Assembly: GCA_009377795.1 (NCBI GenBank)
Contig: WHTJ01000013.1
Location: forward strand, 1 to 63,902
Direction of reading: 5' to 3'
DNA length: 63,902 nt
DNA from: Propionibacteriales bacterium
GTDB lineage: Bacteria > Actinomycetota > Actinomycetes > Propionibacteriales > Nocardioidaceae
Shown here: piece by piece, positions 38,535-47,955 of the stretch
How the letters are laid out: the number at the start of each line of letters is the position of its first letter
How positions within the stretch are numbered: position 1 is the first letter of the stretch
Notes under the pieces: generated by a model
What the model was told of the DNA's origin: nothing
Database searches by the model: none
What the model saw: the letters and a program-made list of their open reading frames with translations, nothing else
Program-made: the position numbers and the translations under genes

Positions 38535-38999
38535 TCAGCCGCCGTACCGCGGATCGACGTCGTAGGGGTCCATCTCGAGGAGCTCCGCGACCTGTTCGAC
38601 GACCACGGCGAACACCAGCGCCGACAGCTCGGCCGGCTCCGCGGCGCGGTGCTCCAGCGGACGGCGGAAGAGGACGATCCGGTCCGGCGCCCGGCCCGAG
38701 GATCGGACCACGGTCGCCAGCGGGACCTCGGTGAGACTCCAGTCCTCGGGCAGCAGCGGAGCCTCCTCGACGCCGAACTCGACGCCCTCCAGCTCCGGAT
38801 GCCGCTCGGTCGCCTCGTGCGCGACCGCGAGCACGAGGTCGTCGAACCGCTGCGCCGGCCCCAACGGGTAGTCGACGCCGAGCGGGGTGAGCGGTCCGGG
38901 CAGGGACAGGGCGCCGCGTACCCCGCGGTCGTGACGGTCCCGGCGTCCTCCCCTGCGCGGCGGCTGGGGACCGAGGCGCAAGGGGGCCGCGAGTCGCAT
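38535..38999 (-). CDS. Zincin-like (DUF1025) protein lacking the HExxH motif
   Basis: 154 aa. RFDDLVLAVAHEATERHPEL, FGVEEAPLLPEDW and RIVLFRRPLEHRAAEP match the metallopeptidase family of minimal zincins (Rv3258c-like position), but where HExxHxxG is expected the protein reads VFAVVVEQVAELLEM, with no zinc-binding histidines. It is therefore probably not a zinc protease. TAGGCT lies 6 nt before the ATG, divergent from the DUF3499 gene. Confidence 0.75.
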   Translation of the reverse strand: MRLAAPLRLGPQPPRRGGRRDRHDRGVRGALSLPGPLTPLGVDYPLGPAQRFDDLVLAVAHEATERHPELEGVEFGVEEAPLLPEDWSLTEVPLATVVRSSGRAPDRIVLFRRPLEHRAAEPAELSALVFAVVVEQVAELLEMDPYDVDPRYGG

Positions 39000-39005
39000 G
39001 TCCCG

Positions 39006-39011
39006 AGCCTA
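39006..39011 (-). promoter_or_regulatory. -10 hexamer of the zincin-like gene
   Basis: TAGGCT on the minus strand, 6 nt before the ATG at 38999; only 10 bp from the divergent hexamer at 39022. Confidence 0.45.
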
Positions 39012-39021
39012 CGATGCACGG

Positions 39022-39027
39022 TACGGT
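39022..39027 (+). promoter_or_regulatory. -10 hexamer of the DUF3499 gene
   Basis: TACGGT ends 6 nt before the GTG at 39034; it fixes the start of that gene. Confidence 0.45.
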
Positions 39028-39033
39028 TCCACC

Positions 39034-39390
39034 GTGAGCCTCGCCCGTCGTTGTTCGCGGACCGCATGCGCGCGTCCCGCGCGGACGACGCTGACCTACG
39101 TGTACTCCGACCAGACCGCCGTGCTCGGTCCGCTCGCGACGTACGCCGAGCCGCACTGTTACGACCTCTGCGAGGCGCACGCCGAGCGGCTGACCGCGCC
39201 GCGCGGCTGGGAGGTGCTCCGGCTGGCGCCCGACCCGGATGCCGCCGGTCCCTCGAGCGACGATCTCGAGGCACTGGCGAATGCCGTACGCGAGGCGGCC
39301 CGCCCCCGGCCGGACGCCGTCGAGCCCGCCGGCACGGTCGAGATCGGCCGGCGCGGCCATCTCCGGGTCCTGCGCTCGACCGACTCCTGA
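39034..39390 (+). CDS. DUF3499 family protein
   Basis: 118 aa from GTG 39034. RRCSRTACARPARTTLTYVY opens the domain and HCYDLCEAHAERLTAP closes it; the two cysteine pairs (C-x4-C and C-x3-C with a nearby His) look like a small metal knuckle. Conserved in actinobacteria next to phosphomannomutase (Rv3259 in mycobacteria); function unknown. An upstream open frame from 38998 is excluded because the -10 hexamer sits inside it. Confidence 0.85.
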   Translation: MSLARRCSRTACARPARTTLTYVYSDQTAVLGPLATYAEPHCYDLCEAHAERLTAPRGWEVLRLAPDPDAAGPSSDDLEALANAVREAARPRPDAVEPAGTVEIGRRGHLRVLRSTDS

Positions 39391-39453
39391 CCCAGGTAGG
39401 TAGGGTCAGGCGTGACGTGCACCCGGTCGCCGAGGAGCTGAGGAGCCAGCCGC

Positions 39454-40821
39454 ATGCCTGACCTGTCGGCCATCTTCAAGGCCTACGACATCCGCGGCGT
39501 CGTGCCCGACCAGCTGGACGGGGACGTCGCCAGGCATGTCGGCGCGGCGTTCACCGCGGTCCTCGAACTGAGCGAGGGTGGCGCGGTCGTCGTCGGTCGC
39601 GACATGCGGCCGTCGTCCCTGCCGCTCGCCGCGGCGTTCGCCGAAGGGGTCGCCGGTCGCGGGTTCGACGTCGTCGACATCGGGCTGGCGTCCACCGACC
39701 AGCTCTACTTCGCGTCGGGGAAGCTCGGGCTGCCGGGGGTCATGTTCACCGCGAGCCACAATCCGGCCCGGTACAACGGGATCAAGCTGTGCCGCGCGGG
39801 CGCGGCGCCGGTCGGCGAGGACTCCGGTCTGGCGGAGATCCGGCGGCTGGTCGAGCAGGACGACGTACCCGGCGCCGCCGAGCACACCCGCGGCGGCCGG
39901 ATCGAGCGCGGCGACGTGCTCGCCGACTATGCCGAGTACCTGCACTCCCTCGTGCCGGTCTCGGGCCGCCGGCTCAAGGTGGTGGTGGATGCCGGCAACG
40001 GTATGGCGGGGCACACCGTGCCGGCGGTGTTCGCCGATCTCGATGTCGAGCTGCTGCCGTTGTATTTCGAGCTCGACGGGAATTTTCCCAACCACGAAGC
40101 AAATCCGATCGAGCCGGAGAACCTGCGCGATCTGCGGCGCGCGGTCGTGGACAGCGGGGCGGACCTCGGGCTCGCGTTCGACGGAGACGCCGACCGGTGT
40201 TTCGTGGTCGATGAGCGCGGTGTGGTCGTCACGCCGTCCGCCCTGACCGCGATGATCGCCGTGCGCGAGCTGGCCCGGGAGCCGGGCGCGACGGTGATCC
40301 ACAACCTGATCACGTCCAGGGTCGTCGCCGAGGTCGTCCGCAGCCATGGCGGCAAGCCGGTGCGCAGCCGGGTCGGTCATTCGTTCATCAAGCAGACGAT
40401 GGCGGACACCGGCGCGATCTTCGGCGGCGAGCACTCCGGTCATTTCTACTTCCGGGACTTCTGGCGGGCCGACTCCGGGATGCTCGCCGCGCTGCACGCC
40501 ATGGCGGAGCTGGCCGCGAGCGACGGTCCGATGTCCGCGCTGGTGGCGGAGTTCACGCCGTACGCCGCATCCGGCGAGATCAACAGCACCGTCGACGACC
40601 TGCGGGCGGTGATGTCCCGGGTCGAGTCGGCGTACGCCGGGGAGGACGGCACCACCATCGACCACCTGGATGGGCTGACCGTCGAGCATCCCCGATGGTG
40701 GTTCAACGTGCGTCCGTCGAACACCGAGCCGCTGCTGCGGATGAACGTCGAAGGAGTGGACGACGACACCATGGCGCAGGTGCGCGATCATGTGCTCAGT
40801 CTGGTGAGGAGCAACCGATGA
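39454..40821 (+). CDS. manB: Phosphomannomutase / phosphoglucomutase
   Basis: 455 aa alpha-D-phosphohexomutase. Active-site phosphoserine S101 in MFTASHNP, metal loop DGDADRC (D243, D245, D247), sugar-binding GGEHSGHFYF and phosphate-binding RPSNTEPLLRMN. It interconverts mannose-6-P and mannose-1-P between ManA (42076) and the guanylyltransferase (28026). ATG at 39454 is preceded by GAGGAGC. The stop overlaps the next ATG by 4 nt. Confidence 0.95.
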   Translation: MPDLSAIFKAYDIRGVVPDQLDGDVARHVGAAFTAVLELSEGGAVVVGRDMRPSSLPLAAAFAEGVAGRGFDVVDIGLASTDQLYFASGKLGLPGVMFTASHNPARYNGIKLCRAGAAPVGEDSGLAEIRRLVEQDDVPGAAEHTRGGRIERGDVLADYAEYLHSLVPVSGRRLKVVVDAGNGMAGHTVPAVFADLDVELLPLYFELDGNFPNHEANPIEPENLRDLRRAVVDSGADLGLAFDGDADRCFVVDERGVVVTPSALTAMIAVRELAREPGATVIHNLITSRVVAEVVRSHGGKPVRSRVGHSFIKQTMADTGAIFGGEHSGHFYFRDFWRADSGMLAALHAMAELAASDGPMSALVAEFTPYAASGEINSTVDDLRAVMSRVESAYAGEDGTTIDHLDGLTVEHPRWWFNVRPSNTEPLLRMNVEGVDDDTMAQVRDHVLSLVRSNR

Positions 40822-41039
40822 ACGTCGATCCCGGCTTGCTCGAGATCCTGGTCTGCCCCGCCTGCCGGGCCGGCCTGGCGGTGAACGAGGACACCAGCGA
40901 GCTGTTGTGCACCGGATGCGGGCTGGCCTTCCCGGTGCATGACGACATCCCGGTGCTGCTGGTCGACGAGGCGCGGCGACCCGACGACGAGAGCGCTTCG
41001 GACGAGACCGCTGCACGCCCCGACGATCAGGGCGAGTGA
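40818..41039 (+). CDS. Trm112-like small zinc-ribbon protein
   Basis: 73 aa. LLEILVCPACRAGLAVNED and LLCTGCGLAFPVHDDIPVLL form a C-x2-C...C-x2-C ribbon, the Trm112/YcaR fold. In eukaryotes it activates methyltransferases; the bacterial role is unclear. The tail is acidic and probably disordered. The ATG overlaps the phosphomannomutase stop (ATGA), and the SIS gene begins 1 nt after its stop, so the three are coupled. Confidence 0.88.
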   Translation: MNVDPGLLEILVCPACRAGLAVNEDTSELLCTGCGLAFPVHDDIPVLLVDEARRPDDESASDETAARPDDQGE

Positions 41040-41040
41040 C

Positions 41041-42063
41041 GTGTTCGATGACGGGCTGCTCGACAACGAGCTGGCCCTGTCCGTCGCGGACGAGAGCCTG
41101 CGCCGGATGGCCGAGTCCGGCGCGCGGGTACGCCTCGAGGTGGAGGCGGCCGCGCAGGCCGGCGACCGGCTCGACGAGCTGGAGTCGCCGCGCGCGGTGG
41201 CGGCGGTCGGCACCGACGCCCGGCTGCTGCGCGCCGTACTCGAGCCCTGGTGCCCGGTGCCATTCGTCGCCTGGCCGGGGCCCGGCCTGCCCGGGTGGGC
41301 CGGTGCGCTCGACCTGGTCGTGGTGCTCGTTCCCGGTGGCGGCGACCCGGGCACGGTGTCGGCCAGCTCGGAAGCGGTACGCCGGGGATGCGGGCTGATC
41401 GTCGCCTGTCCTCCGGACTCCATGCTCTTCGAGCATGCGCAGGGGCGGCACACCGTTCTGTTCCCCACCCACACCGGCGACTCGCTCGCGGCGGCGGTCG
41501 CCGTGCTCCTCGGGTTGCAACGGCTCGGGCTCGGGCCGGAGGTGAATCCGGAGTCGGTCGCCACGGTCCTCGACGAGGTGGCGATCGCCTGCAGTCCGAG
41601 CCGCGACATCTCGCAGAACCCGGCGAAGGAGCTGGCGCTCGTGCTGGCGGACACACTGCCGCTGGTGTGGGGCGGCTCGGTGCTCGCCGCACGTGCCGGA
41701 CGGAGGGTCGCCGAGGCGCTGCGCCGGTTGTCCGGCCGCCCGGCGCTGGCCGCCGACGCGGATCACCTGCTCCCGGTGATGACCGACCTGCCGGTTCCCG
41801 ACCTGTTCGCCGACCCGTTCGCCGACTCCGGTGCCGCGGACCCGCCGATGCGGCCGTCCCTCCTCGTCCTCGACGACGGCGCGGGTGATCCGGTGGTGCG
41901 CGAACAGCATGGCCGGCTGATGGCCGCCGCGGACGAGCACGGCGTACGCTCGCATACCCTGAGCGCGGACGAGGGACCCGAGGTGGCGCGGTATGCGTCC
42001 CTACTGTCGACCGGAAGCTACGCCGCGGAGTATCTCGCGATCGGGTTGGGCCGCGTCTCGTAG
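41041..42063 (+). CDS. SIS-domain protein, phosphomannose/phosphoglucose isomerase-like
   Basis: 340 aa. The C-terminal half has PSRDISQNPAKELALVLA and LPLVWGGSVLAARAGRRVAE, as in the bifunctional PGI/PMI family (Rv3256c-like). The N-terminal half, including LDLVVVLVPGGGDPGTVSAS, resembles the first SIS subdomain. An isomerase role in the mannose pathway is inferred; key catalytic residues cannot be assigned with confidence. GTG at 41041 follows GGCGAG. Coupled with the Trm112-like gene and manA. Confidence 0.78.
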   Translation: MFDDGLLDNELALSVADESLRRMAESGARVRLEVEAAAQAGDRLDELESPRAVAAVGTDARLLRAVLEPWCPVPFVAWPGPGLPGWAGALDLVVVLVPGGGDPGTVSASSEAVRRGCGLIVACPPDSMLFEHAQGRHTVLFPTHTGDSLAAAVAVLLGLQRLGLGPEVNPESVATVLDEVAIACSPSRDISQNPAKELALVLADTLPLVWGGSVLAARAGRRVAEALRRLSGRPALAADADHLLPVMTDLPVPDLFADPFADSGAADPPMRPSLLVLDDGAGDPVVREQHGRLMAAADEHGVRSHTLSADEGPEVARYASLLSTGSYAAEYLAIGLGRVS

Positions 42064-42075
42064 AGTCGCGATCCT

Positions 42076-43263
42076 ATGTACCAACTCAGCAACCAGATCC
42101 GGCGCTACGCCTGGGGGTCGCCGGTGGCGATCCCCGAGCTCTTGGGTGTCGAACCTGATGGCGAGCCGCAGGCGGAGCTATGGATGGGGGCGCATGAGCG
42201 TGCGCCTTCGGTGGCTTCGGTGGACGGTCGCGCCGTACCCTTGGACGAGCTGATCGCCTCCGACGCCCGGAACGAGCTCGGGGAGAGCTGGGCGTCGGAG
42301 GCGCGGCTCCCTTTCCTGGCCAAGGTGATCGCGGTGGCCGAGCCGCTGTCGCTGCAGGTGCATCCGGACGTCGAGCGCGCGGTGCGTGGGTACGCGGCCG
42401 AGGAGGCCGCGGGGATCGACCGGGACTGTCCTACCCGGAATTTTCCTGACTCCCTTGCGAAACCTGAGATGGTGCTGGCGTTGTCCGACTTCGCGGCCCT
42501 GTGTGGGTTCCGTCCGGTCGGGGACGCCGTCGACTGGTTGCAGGCACTTGATCTGCAGTGGCTGAAGCCCACGGCGGACGCGTTGCGGTTGCGTGGCGCG
42601 GACGCGTTACCGGGCGAGGTCGAGCGCCTGCTGGGCGGTGCGGGCGGTCCCGCCGCCGAGTTGTCCGCCGGCTTGGCCCGGCGGTGCGACTTACTCCGAG
42701 CGGATGCCCGGTGGTCCGTGTCCGCCGAGGTGGCCGCCGATCTGGCCCGGCGTTATCCGGACGATCCGGCGGTGGCGCTCGCGTTGCTGCTGCAGCCGGT
42801 GGTGCTCGGTCCCGGTGATGCGATGTTCATCCGTCCGGGCCAGCCGCACACCTATCTCTCGGGTACGGCGTTCGAGGTGCAGGCCAACTCCGACAACGTC
42901 CTGCGTGCGGGCCTGACGAGGAAGCACGTCGCCATCCCCGAACTCGTGCGCGCGCTCGACGTCAGGCCGCAGCGCAGGTCCGCGATCGTCTCCTGGGAAG
43001 CGGGAGCGGAGCGGGTGCACGCCGCGGACACCTCGCGGTTCGCGTTGTCTGTCGTCGAGTCCGGGGAGGACGCCGAGCTGGCCGTCGTACCCGGCCCGCA
43101 GATACTGTGCTGCCTCGCCGGTGGTTTCGGCCTGCGAGGAGCCGACCGGCGGTTGACCTTGTCCCGTGGGGAATCCGCGTACTGTCCGGCCAGCCGTCCC
43201 GAGCTGCGGATCACGGGCGATGGCAGGTTGCTGCGCGTGACCACGGGCCGGACGGCAGGATAG
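42076..43263 (+). CDS. manA: Mannose-6-phosphate isomerase, type I
   Basis: 395 aa cupin. RRYAWGSP and AELWMGAHERAPS open the fold; zinc ligands are in SLQVHPD (Q and H), KPEM (Glu) and PGQPHTYLSG (His). It converts fructose-6-P to mannose-6-P, the entry to GDP-mannose. TAGAGT lies 9 nt before the ATG. The stop codon lies in a 17-bp tandem duplication (43246-43279). Confidence 0.94.
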   Translation: MYQLSNQIRRYAWGSPVAIPELLGVEPDGEPQAELWMGAHERAPSVASVDGRAVPLDELIASDARNELGESWASEARLPFLAKVIAVAEPLSLQVHPDVERAVRGYAAEEAAGIDRDCPTRNFPDSLAKPEMVLALSDFAALCGFRPVGDAVDWLQALDLQWLKPTADALRLRGADALPGEVERLLGGAGGPAAELSAGLARRCDLLRADARWSVSAEVAADLARRYPDDPAVALALLLQPVVLGPGDAMFIRPGQPHTYLSGTAFEVQANSDNVLRAGLTRKHVAIPELVRALDVRPQRRSAIVSWEAGAERVHAADTSRFALSVVESGEDAELAVVPGPQILCCLAGGFGLRGADRRLTLSRGESAYCPASRPELRITGDGRLLRVTTGRTAG

Positions 43264-43279
43264 GCCGGACGGCAGGATA
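43246..43279. repeat. Perfect 17-bp tandem duplication over the manA stop
   Basis: GGCCGGACGGCAGGATA at 43246-43262 is repeated exactly at 43263-43279. The first copy holds the end of manA, including two bases of its stop. Confidence 0.9.
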
Positions 43280-43309
43280 CGACAGCACACCCGGACGAGA
43301 GGCGTCGTC

Positions 43310-44293
43310 ATGAGCACATCCGGCGGCAACAAGGCCGTCCTCGCCGCCCTGGCCGCGAACCTGGGTATCGCGGTCACGAAGCTGATCGCCTGGGCGTTGA
43401 CCGGCGCGTCCTCGATGCTGGCCGAGGCGATCCACTCGATCGCGGACTCCGGCAACCAGGGGCTGCTGCTGCTCGGCGGCCGGCGGGCGCAGCGGGAGGC
43501 GACCGAGGAGCACCCCTTCGGGTATGGCCGCGAGCGCTACATCTACTCGTTCATCGTGGCGATCGTGCTGTTCAGCGTGGGCGGCCTGTTCGCGCTGTAC
43601 GAGGCCTATCACAAGTACGAGGAGGTGCACGGGGGACACCCCAACGAGCTGCTGGAGAGCCGCTGGTGGTGGGTCCCGCTGCTGGTGCTGGGTGCGGCGA
43701 TCGTGATGGAGTCGTTCTCGTTCCGTACCGCGATCGTGGAGACCAACAAGGTGCGCGGTGGCCAGACCTGGCCGCAGTTCGTGAGACGGGCCAAGGCGCC
43801 CGAGCTGCCGGTCATCCTGCTGGAGGATCTCGCGGCGTTGCTCGGCCTGGTGTTCGCGCTGATCGGAGTCGCCATGACGCTGGCGACCGCCAACGGCTAC
43901 TGGGACGTCGCGGGTACGACCGCGATCGGCCTGCTGCTGGTGTCCGTGGCGATCGTGCTCGCGATCGAGACCAAGAGCCTGCTGCTGGGGGAGAGCGCGA
44001 GCCGGGACGCGGTTGCGCGGATTCGGGGCGCTCTCGCCGGTGTGGGCTCGGTCGAGCGGATCATCCACATGAAGACCCTGCACCTCGGTCCGGAGGAGCT
44101 GCTGGTCGCGGCCAAGATCGGCGTACGCGGTCACGGATCGGCCGCAGACGTGGCCGCGACGATCGACGAGGCCGAGCGCAGCATCCGGGCGGCCGAACCG
44201 ACCGCGCAGGTGATCTATCTCGAGCCGGATCTGTATCGAGAGGACCACGTGGCCGATCCACGGCCCGAGGTCCCCGAGGCCCCCGGGCACTGA
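43310..44293 (+). CDS. Cation diffusion facilitator transporter
   Basis: 327 aa with about six membrane helices and a cytoplasmic C-terminal domain. Helix 2 has HSIAD (metal His 42 and Asp 46). The matching helix 5 reads VILLEDLAALLGL, with Glu-Asp in place of the usual HxxxD/DxxxD, as in the ZnT9-like clade. It probably exports Zn, Mn or another divalent metal; specificity is not clear. Near manA but no sign of co-regulation. Confidence 0.87.
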   Translation: MSTSGGNKAVLAALAANLGIAVTKLIAWALTGASSMLAEAIHSIADSGNQGLLLLGGRRAQREATEEHPFGYGRERYIYSFIVAIVLFSVGGLFALYEAYHKYEEVHGGHPNELLESRWWWVPLLVLGAAIVMESFSFRTAIVETNKVRGGQTWPQFVRRAKAPELPVILLEDLAALLGLVFALIGVAMTLATANGYWDVAGTTAIGLLLVSVAIVLAIETKSLLLGESASRDAVARIRGALAGVGSVERIIHMKTLHLGPEELLVAAKIGVRGHGSAADVAATIDEAERSIRAAEPTAQVIYLEPDLYREDHVADPRPEVPEAPGH

Positions 44294-44305
44294 GGACGCT
44301 CTTCT

Positions 44306-44361
44306 CTCGCACCGAGATTGCACATCTGGCCGTCCTTCTCGCACCGAGATTGCACATCTGG
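44306..44361 (+). repeat. Two copies of the dispersed repeat upstream of the second DUF222 gene
   Basis: CTCGCACCGAGATTGCACAT begins at 44306 and 44338, 32 bp apart; the reverse complement matches the copies at 775-831 and 16715-16741. They point toward the DUF222 gene, about 86 bp upstream of its ATG, the same arrangement as at the left edge. Confidence 0.9.
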
Positions 44362-44380
44362 TTGTCCACAGTTGTGGATC
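44362..44380. promoter_or_regulatory. DnaA-box-like palindrome
   Basis: TTGTCCACAGTTGTGGATC: TTGTCCACA (44362-44370) is the preferred high-GC actinobacterial DnaA box as I recall it, and TGTGGATCG from 44373 gives an opposing partial box. It lies directly after the last repeat copy. Confidence 0.4.
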
Positions 44381-44411
44381 GAATATTCCTTCCACAAAAG
44401 AGAAAACTGAC

Positions 44412-44441
44412 TTGTTGCCGGGTGGTCGAGGCTGGTAGTGT
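44412..44441 (+). promoter_or_regulatory. Promoter of the second DUF222 gene
   Basis: TTGTTG (44412-44417), 18 bp, TAGTGT (44436-44441), 6 nt before the ATG at 44448: a leaderless promoter. Confidence 0.55.
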
Positions 44442-44447
44442 TCGAAC

Positions 44448-45909
44448 ATGTCTTCGACGACGACGCCCGGCGTGAAGCCGGATCATCACTGGATCGACGA
44501 TCTCACCCGTCACGTCGAGGATCTCGCTCTGCATCCGGTGGAGACCCGGATTGCCACGTTGGACGCGGCGGTCGCGATCCTGCAGGCGCGGCGCGCTGAG
44601 GCGATCGGGGAGTTCGACCAGGACGAGGGCTACCGGGGCTACGGGTTCCGGGCGGTGTCGTCGTTCGTGCGGGTGCACTTGAACCGGTCGTATGCCGAGG
44701 CCGGCCGAATCCGTAAGACCGCGCGTCTGTTGCCCCAGCTGGACCGGGTGCGCGAAGCGTTCGCGGCCGGGCGGATCAATGCCGACCACGTCCGGGTCTT
44801 CGTGTCTGGGGTGAACAGATGCGGCCTCGACGCGTTGCGGACCCATGAAGCCACGCTGGTCGAGCTCGCGGAGCGAGCCTCGTCGCACGAGCTGCAGCAG
44901 GCCGTCGACGCTCTGGCAGAGCTGGTGGATCCGGATCGGGATGAGAAGGCGGTCAAGGCGTTGGGGGACCGGTATTTTCACGGTTCTCGGCTGGGAGACA
45001 TGTTCGCCTTCGCGGGGATGGTCGACCCCGATATCGGTGAGGCGCTGCAGACCGCCGTCGACGCCCTCGCCAAACCTGTCGACGACGACACCAGGACCCG
45101 TGGTCAGCGGATGGCCGACGCGTTCTCCGAACTTGTCCGGCGCGGCATCAACACCGAACCCCTGCCCGAGAACGGGCGACAGCGGCCGAACGTGAACCTC
45201 ACCGTCTCCTTCGAGACCCTCCTGGGTCTGCCGGGCTCGACCGACCTGCTGTCCACGTTGGCGAACAACCCGCGGATCGCCGCCTACCTGCGGCGTCTCG
45301 CCCACCAGGCCGGAGCCGAGACCACCGCGGACGGCCGGTCGCCTCGGGGGTGGGGTAGTGGCGGGAACGCACGCACGCCACACGTACCGACTCAGGGTCT
45401 TAGCGGCGCCGCGAGGCCCGCCGGCAGCCGGGCCCGGCTGGAACGGTTCGGCCCGATCCCGACCGTGACCGCGCAGCGGCTGGTCTGCGACGGGTTGTTG
45501 ACCAGGATCATCCTCGACCCGGCCACCGGCTCACCGCTGGAGGCCGGACGAACCAGCCGGCTCACGAACGCCGGCCAGGACAAGGCCCTGGCCGCCGTCT
45601 ACACCACCTGCGCGTTTCCTCACCTGCCAGGTGCCGTTCCGCTGGTGCCAGATCCACCACATCTGGTGGTGGTCCGTCGGCGGACCCACCGATGTGGAGA
45701 ACCTGATCCCGTACTGCTGGGCCCACCGCTATGTCCACGAGTTCGACTACACGGTCACCCGCGAAGCTGGCGGCCTGACCCACCGCGACGCCCACGGCTG
45801 CGTCATCCCCGATCCCGACCCACACCTACACACGGCTATCGGCCAACTGCGGTTCGACACCGATCCGTCCGATCCATCCGAGCCGCCGCCCGAAGACGAC
45901 ACCAGTTGA
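44448..45909 (+). pseudogene. DUF222/HNH endonuclease-type gene, frameshifted before the HNH motif
   Basis: The N-terminal DUF222 part (HVEDLALHPVETRIATLDAA, FRAVSSFVRVHLNRSYAEAG, DHVRVFVSG) runs in one frame to about 45620 (YTTCAFP). The HNH part then appears in the +1 frame from about 45621: TCQVPFRWCQIHHIWWW, GGPTDVENL and CWAHRYVHE, stop at 45909. One extra base (a T near 45620) splits the gene; deleting it restores the canonical TCAFPTCxVPFRWC sequence. The zero frame otherwise runs on into the next gene as nonsense. This could be a real mutation, a sequencing error or, less likely, a programmed shift. Confidence 0.85.
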
Positions 45910-45977
45910 CCGATCGGCCGGTACCGGATGAGTCCGCCCGGCTACCGTGTTCCGGGGGTCAACGTAAGGGAGGGGTG

Positions 45978-46355
45978 GTGGGCGTGGATGCGAGAGCGAA
46001 CACGTCGTTGCCTCGGGCACTGCTTCATGTCGAGGGCGCGGTCCTGCTGGCGATGGCCGTCCTGCTGTACGCCGAGAACGGGGTCAGCTGGTGGCTGTTC
46101 CTCGTGCTTCTGCTTGCGCCCGACGTCGGCATGGTCGGCTACCTCGGGGGAACGCGGACCGGTGCCGTGGTCTACAACCTCTTCCACGCGTATCCGGCCC
46201 CCGGCCTGCTCGCCGCGATCGGCGTGCTGGCCGACCGGCCGACGGTGGTGGCGGTCGCCCTGATCTGGTTCGCCCACATCGGCATGGACCGGCTGTTCGG
46301 CTACGGACTCAAATATCCGACCGACTTCAAGGACACCCACCTGGGTCACGTATGA
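45978..46355 (+). CDS. DUF4260 small membrane protein
   Basis: 125 aa. [59 protein letters not shown] and [20 protein letters not shown] are four membrane stretches of the DUF4260 family (conserved H, D and GYGLKY). Function unknown. Start GTG 45978 is chosen because AAGGGAGG lies 4 nt upstream; 45975 and 45984 are alternatives. It shares a frame with the DUF222 gene only by accident. Confidence 0.8.
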   Translation: MGVDARANTSLPRALLHVEGAVLLAMAVLLYAENGVSWWLFLVLLLAPDVGMVGYLGGTRTGAVVYNLFHAYPAPGLLAAIGVLADRPTVVAVALIWFAHIGMDRLFGYGLKYPTDFKDTHLGHV

Positions 46356-46440
46356 CGCCGGAAAGGCCCCGCATGTCCGGCACAAGGAAAGCGGAGCCGG
46401 CCGTGCCGCCGGGCCGCACGGGATGGGCGAACGAGGGCAT

Positions 46441-46446
46441 TACGCT
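46441..46446 (+). promoter_or_regulatory. Candidate -10 of ahcY
   Basis: TACGCT, 40 bases before the ATG at 46487, leaving a leader of about 35 nt with a GAGGA ribosome site. Confidence 0.35.
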
Positions 46447-46486
46447 GGAGTGGTCACGTTTGCCCACCGAGCCACGAGGATCACGT

Positions 46487-47932
<1,446 letters not shown>

Positions 47933-47955
47933 CAGACGGCATCGGAAGGCCGGGT

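Noticed and set aside
39406-41955. 849-codon open frame on the minus strand
   Set aside because: It is antisense to phosphomannomutase, Trm112-like and SIS genes; its translation is Arg/His/Pro-rich with no domain, as expected of high-GC shadow frames.
44448-46355. Single 635-aa DUF222 protein
   Set aside because: After about 45620 the frame loses homology and the HNH motif lies in the +1 frame; the last 125 residues belong to a separate DUF4260 gene.
46356-46486. SAH riboswitch upstream of ahcY
   Set aside because: The likely -10 at 46441 leaves only about 35 nt of leader, too short, and no matching fold was seen.
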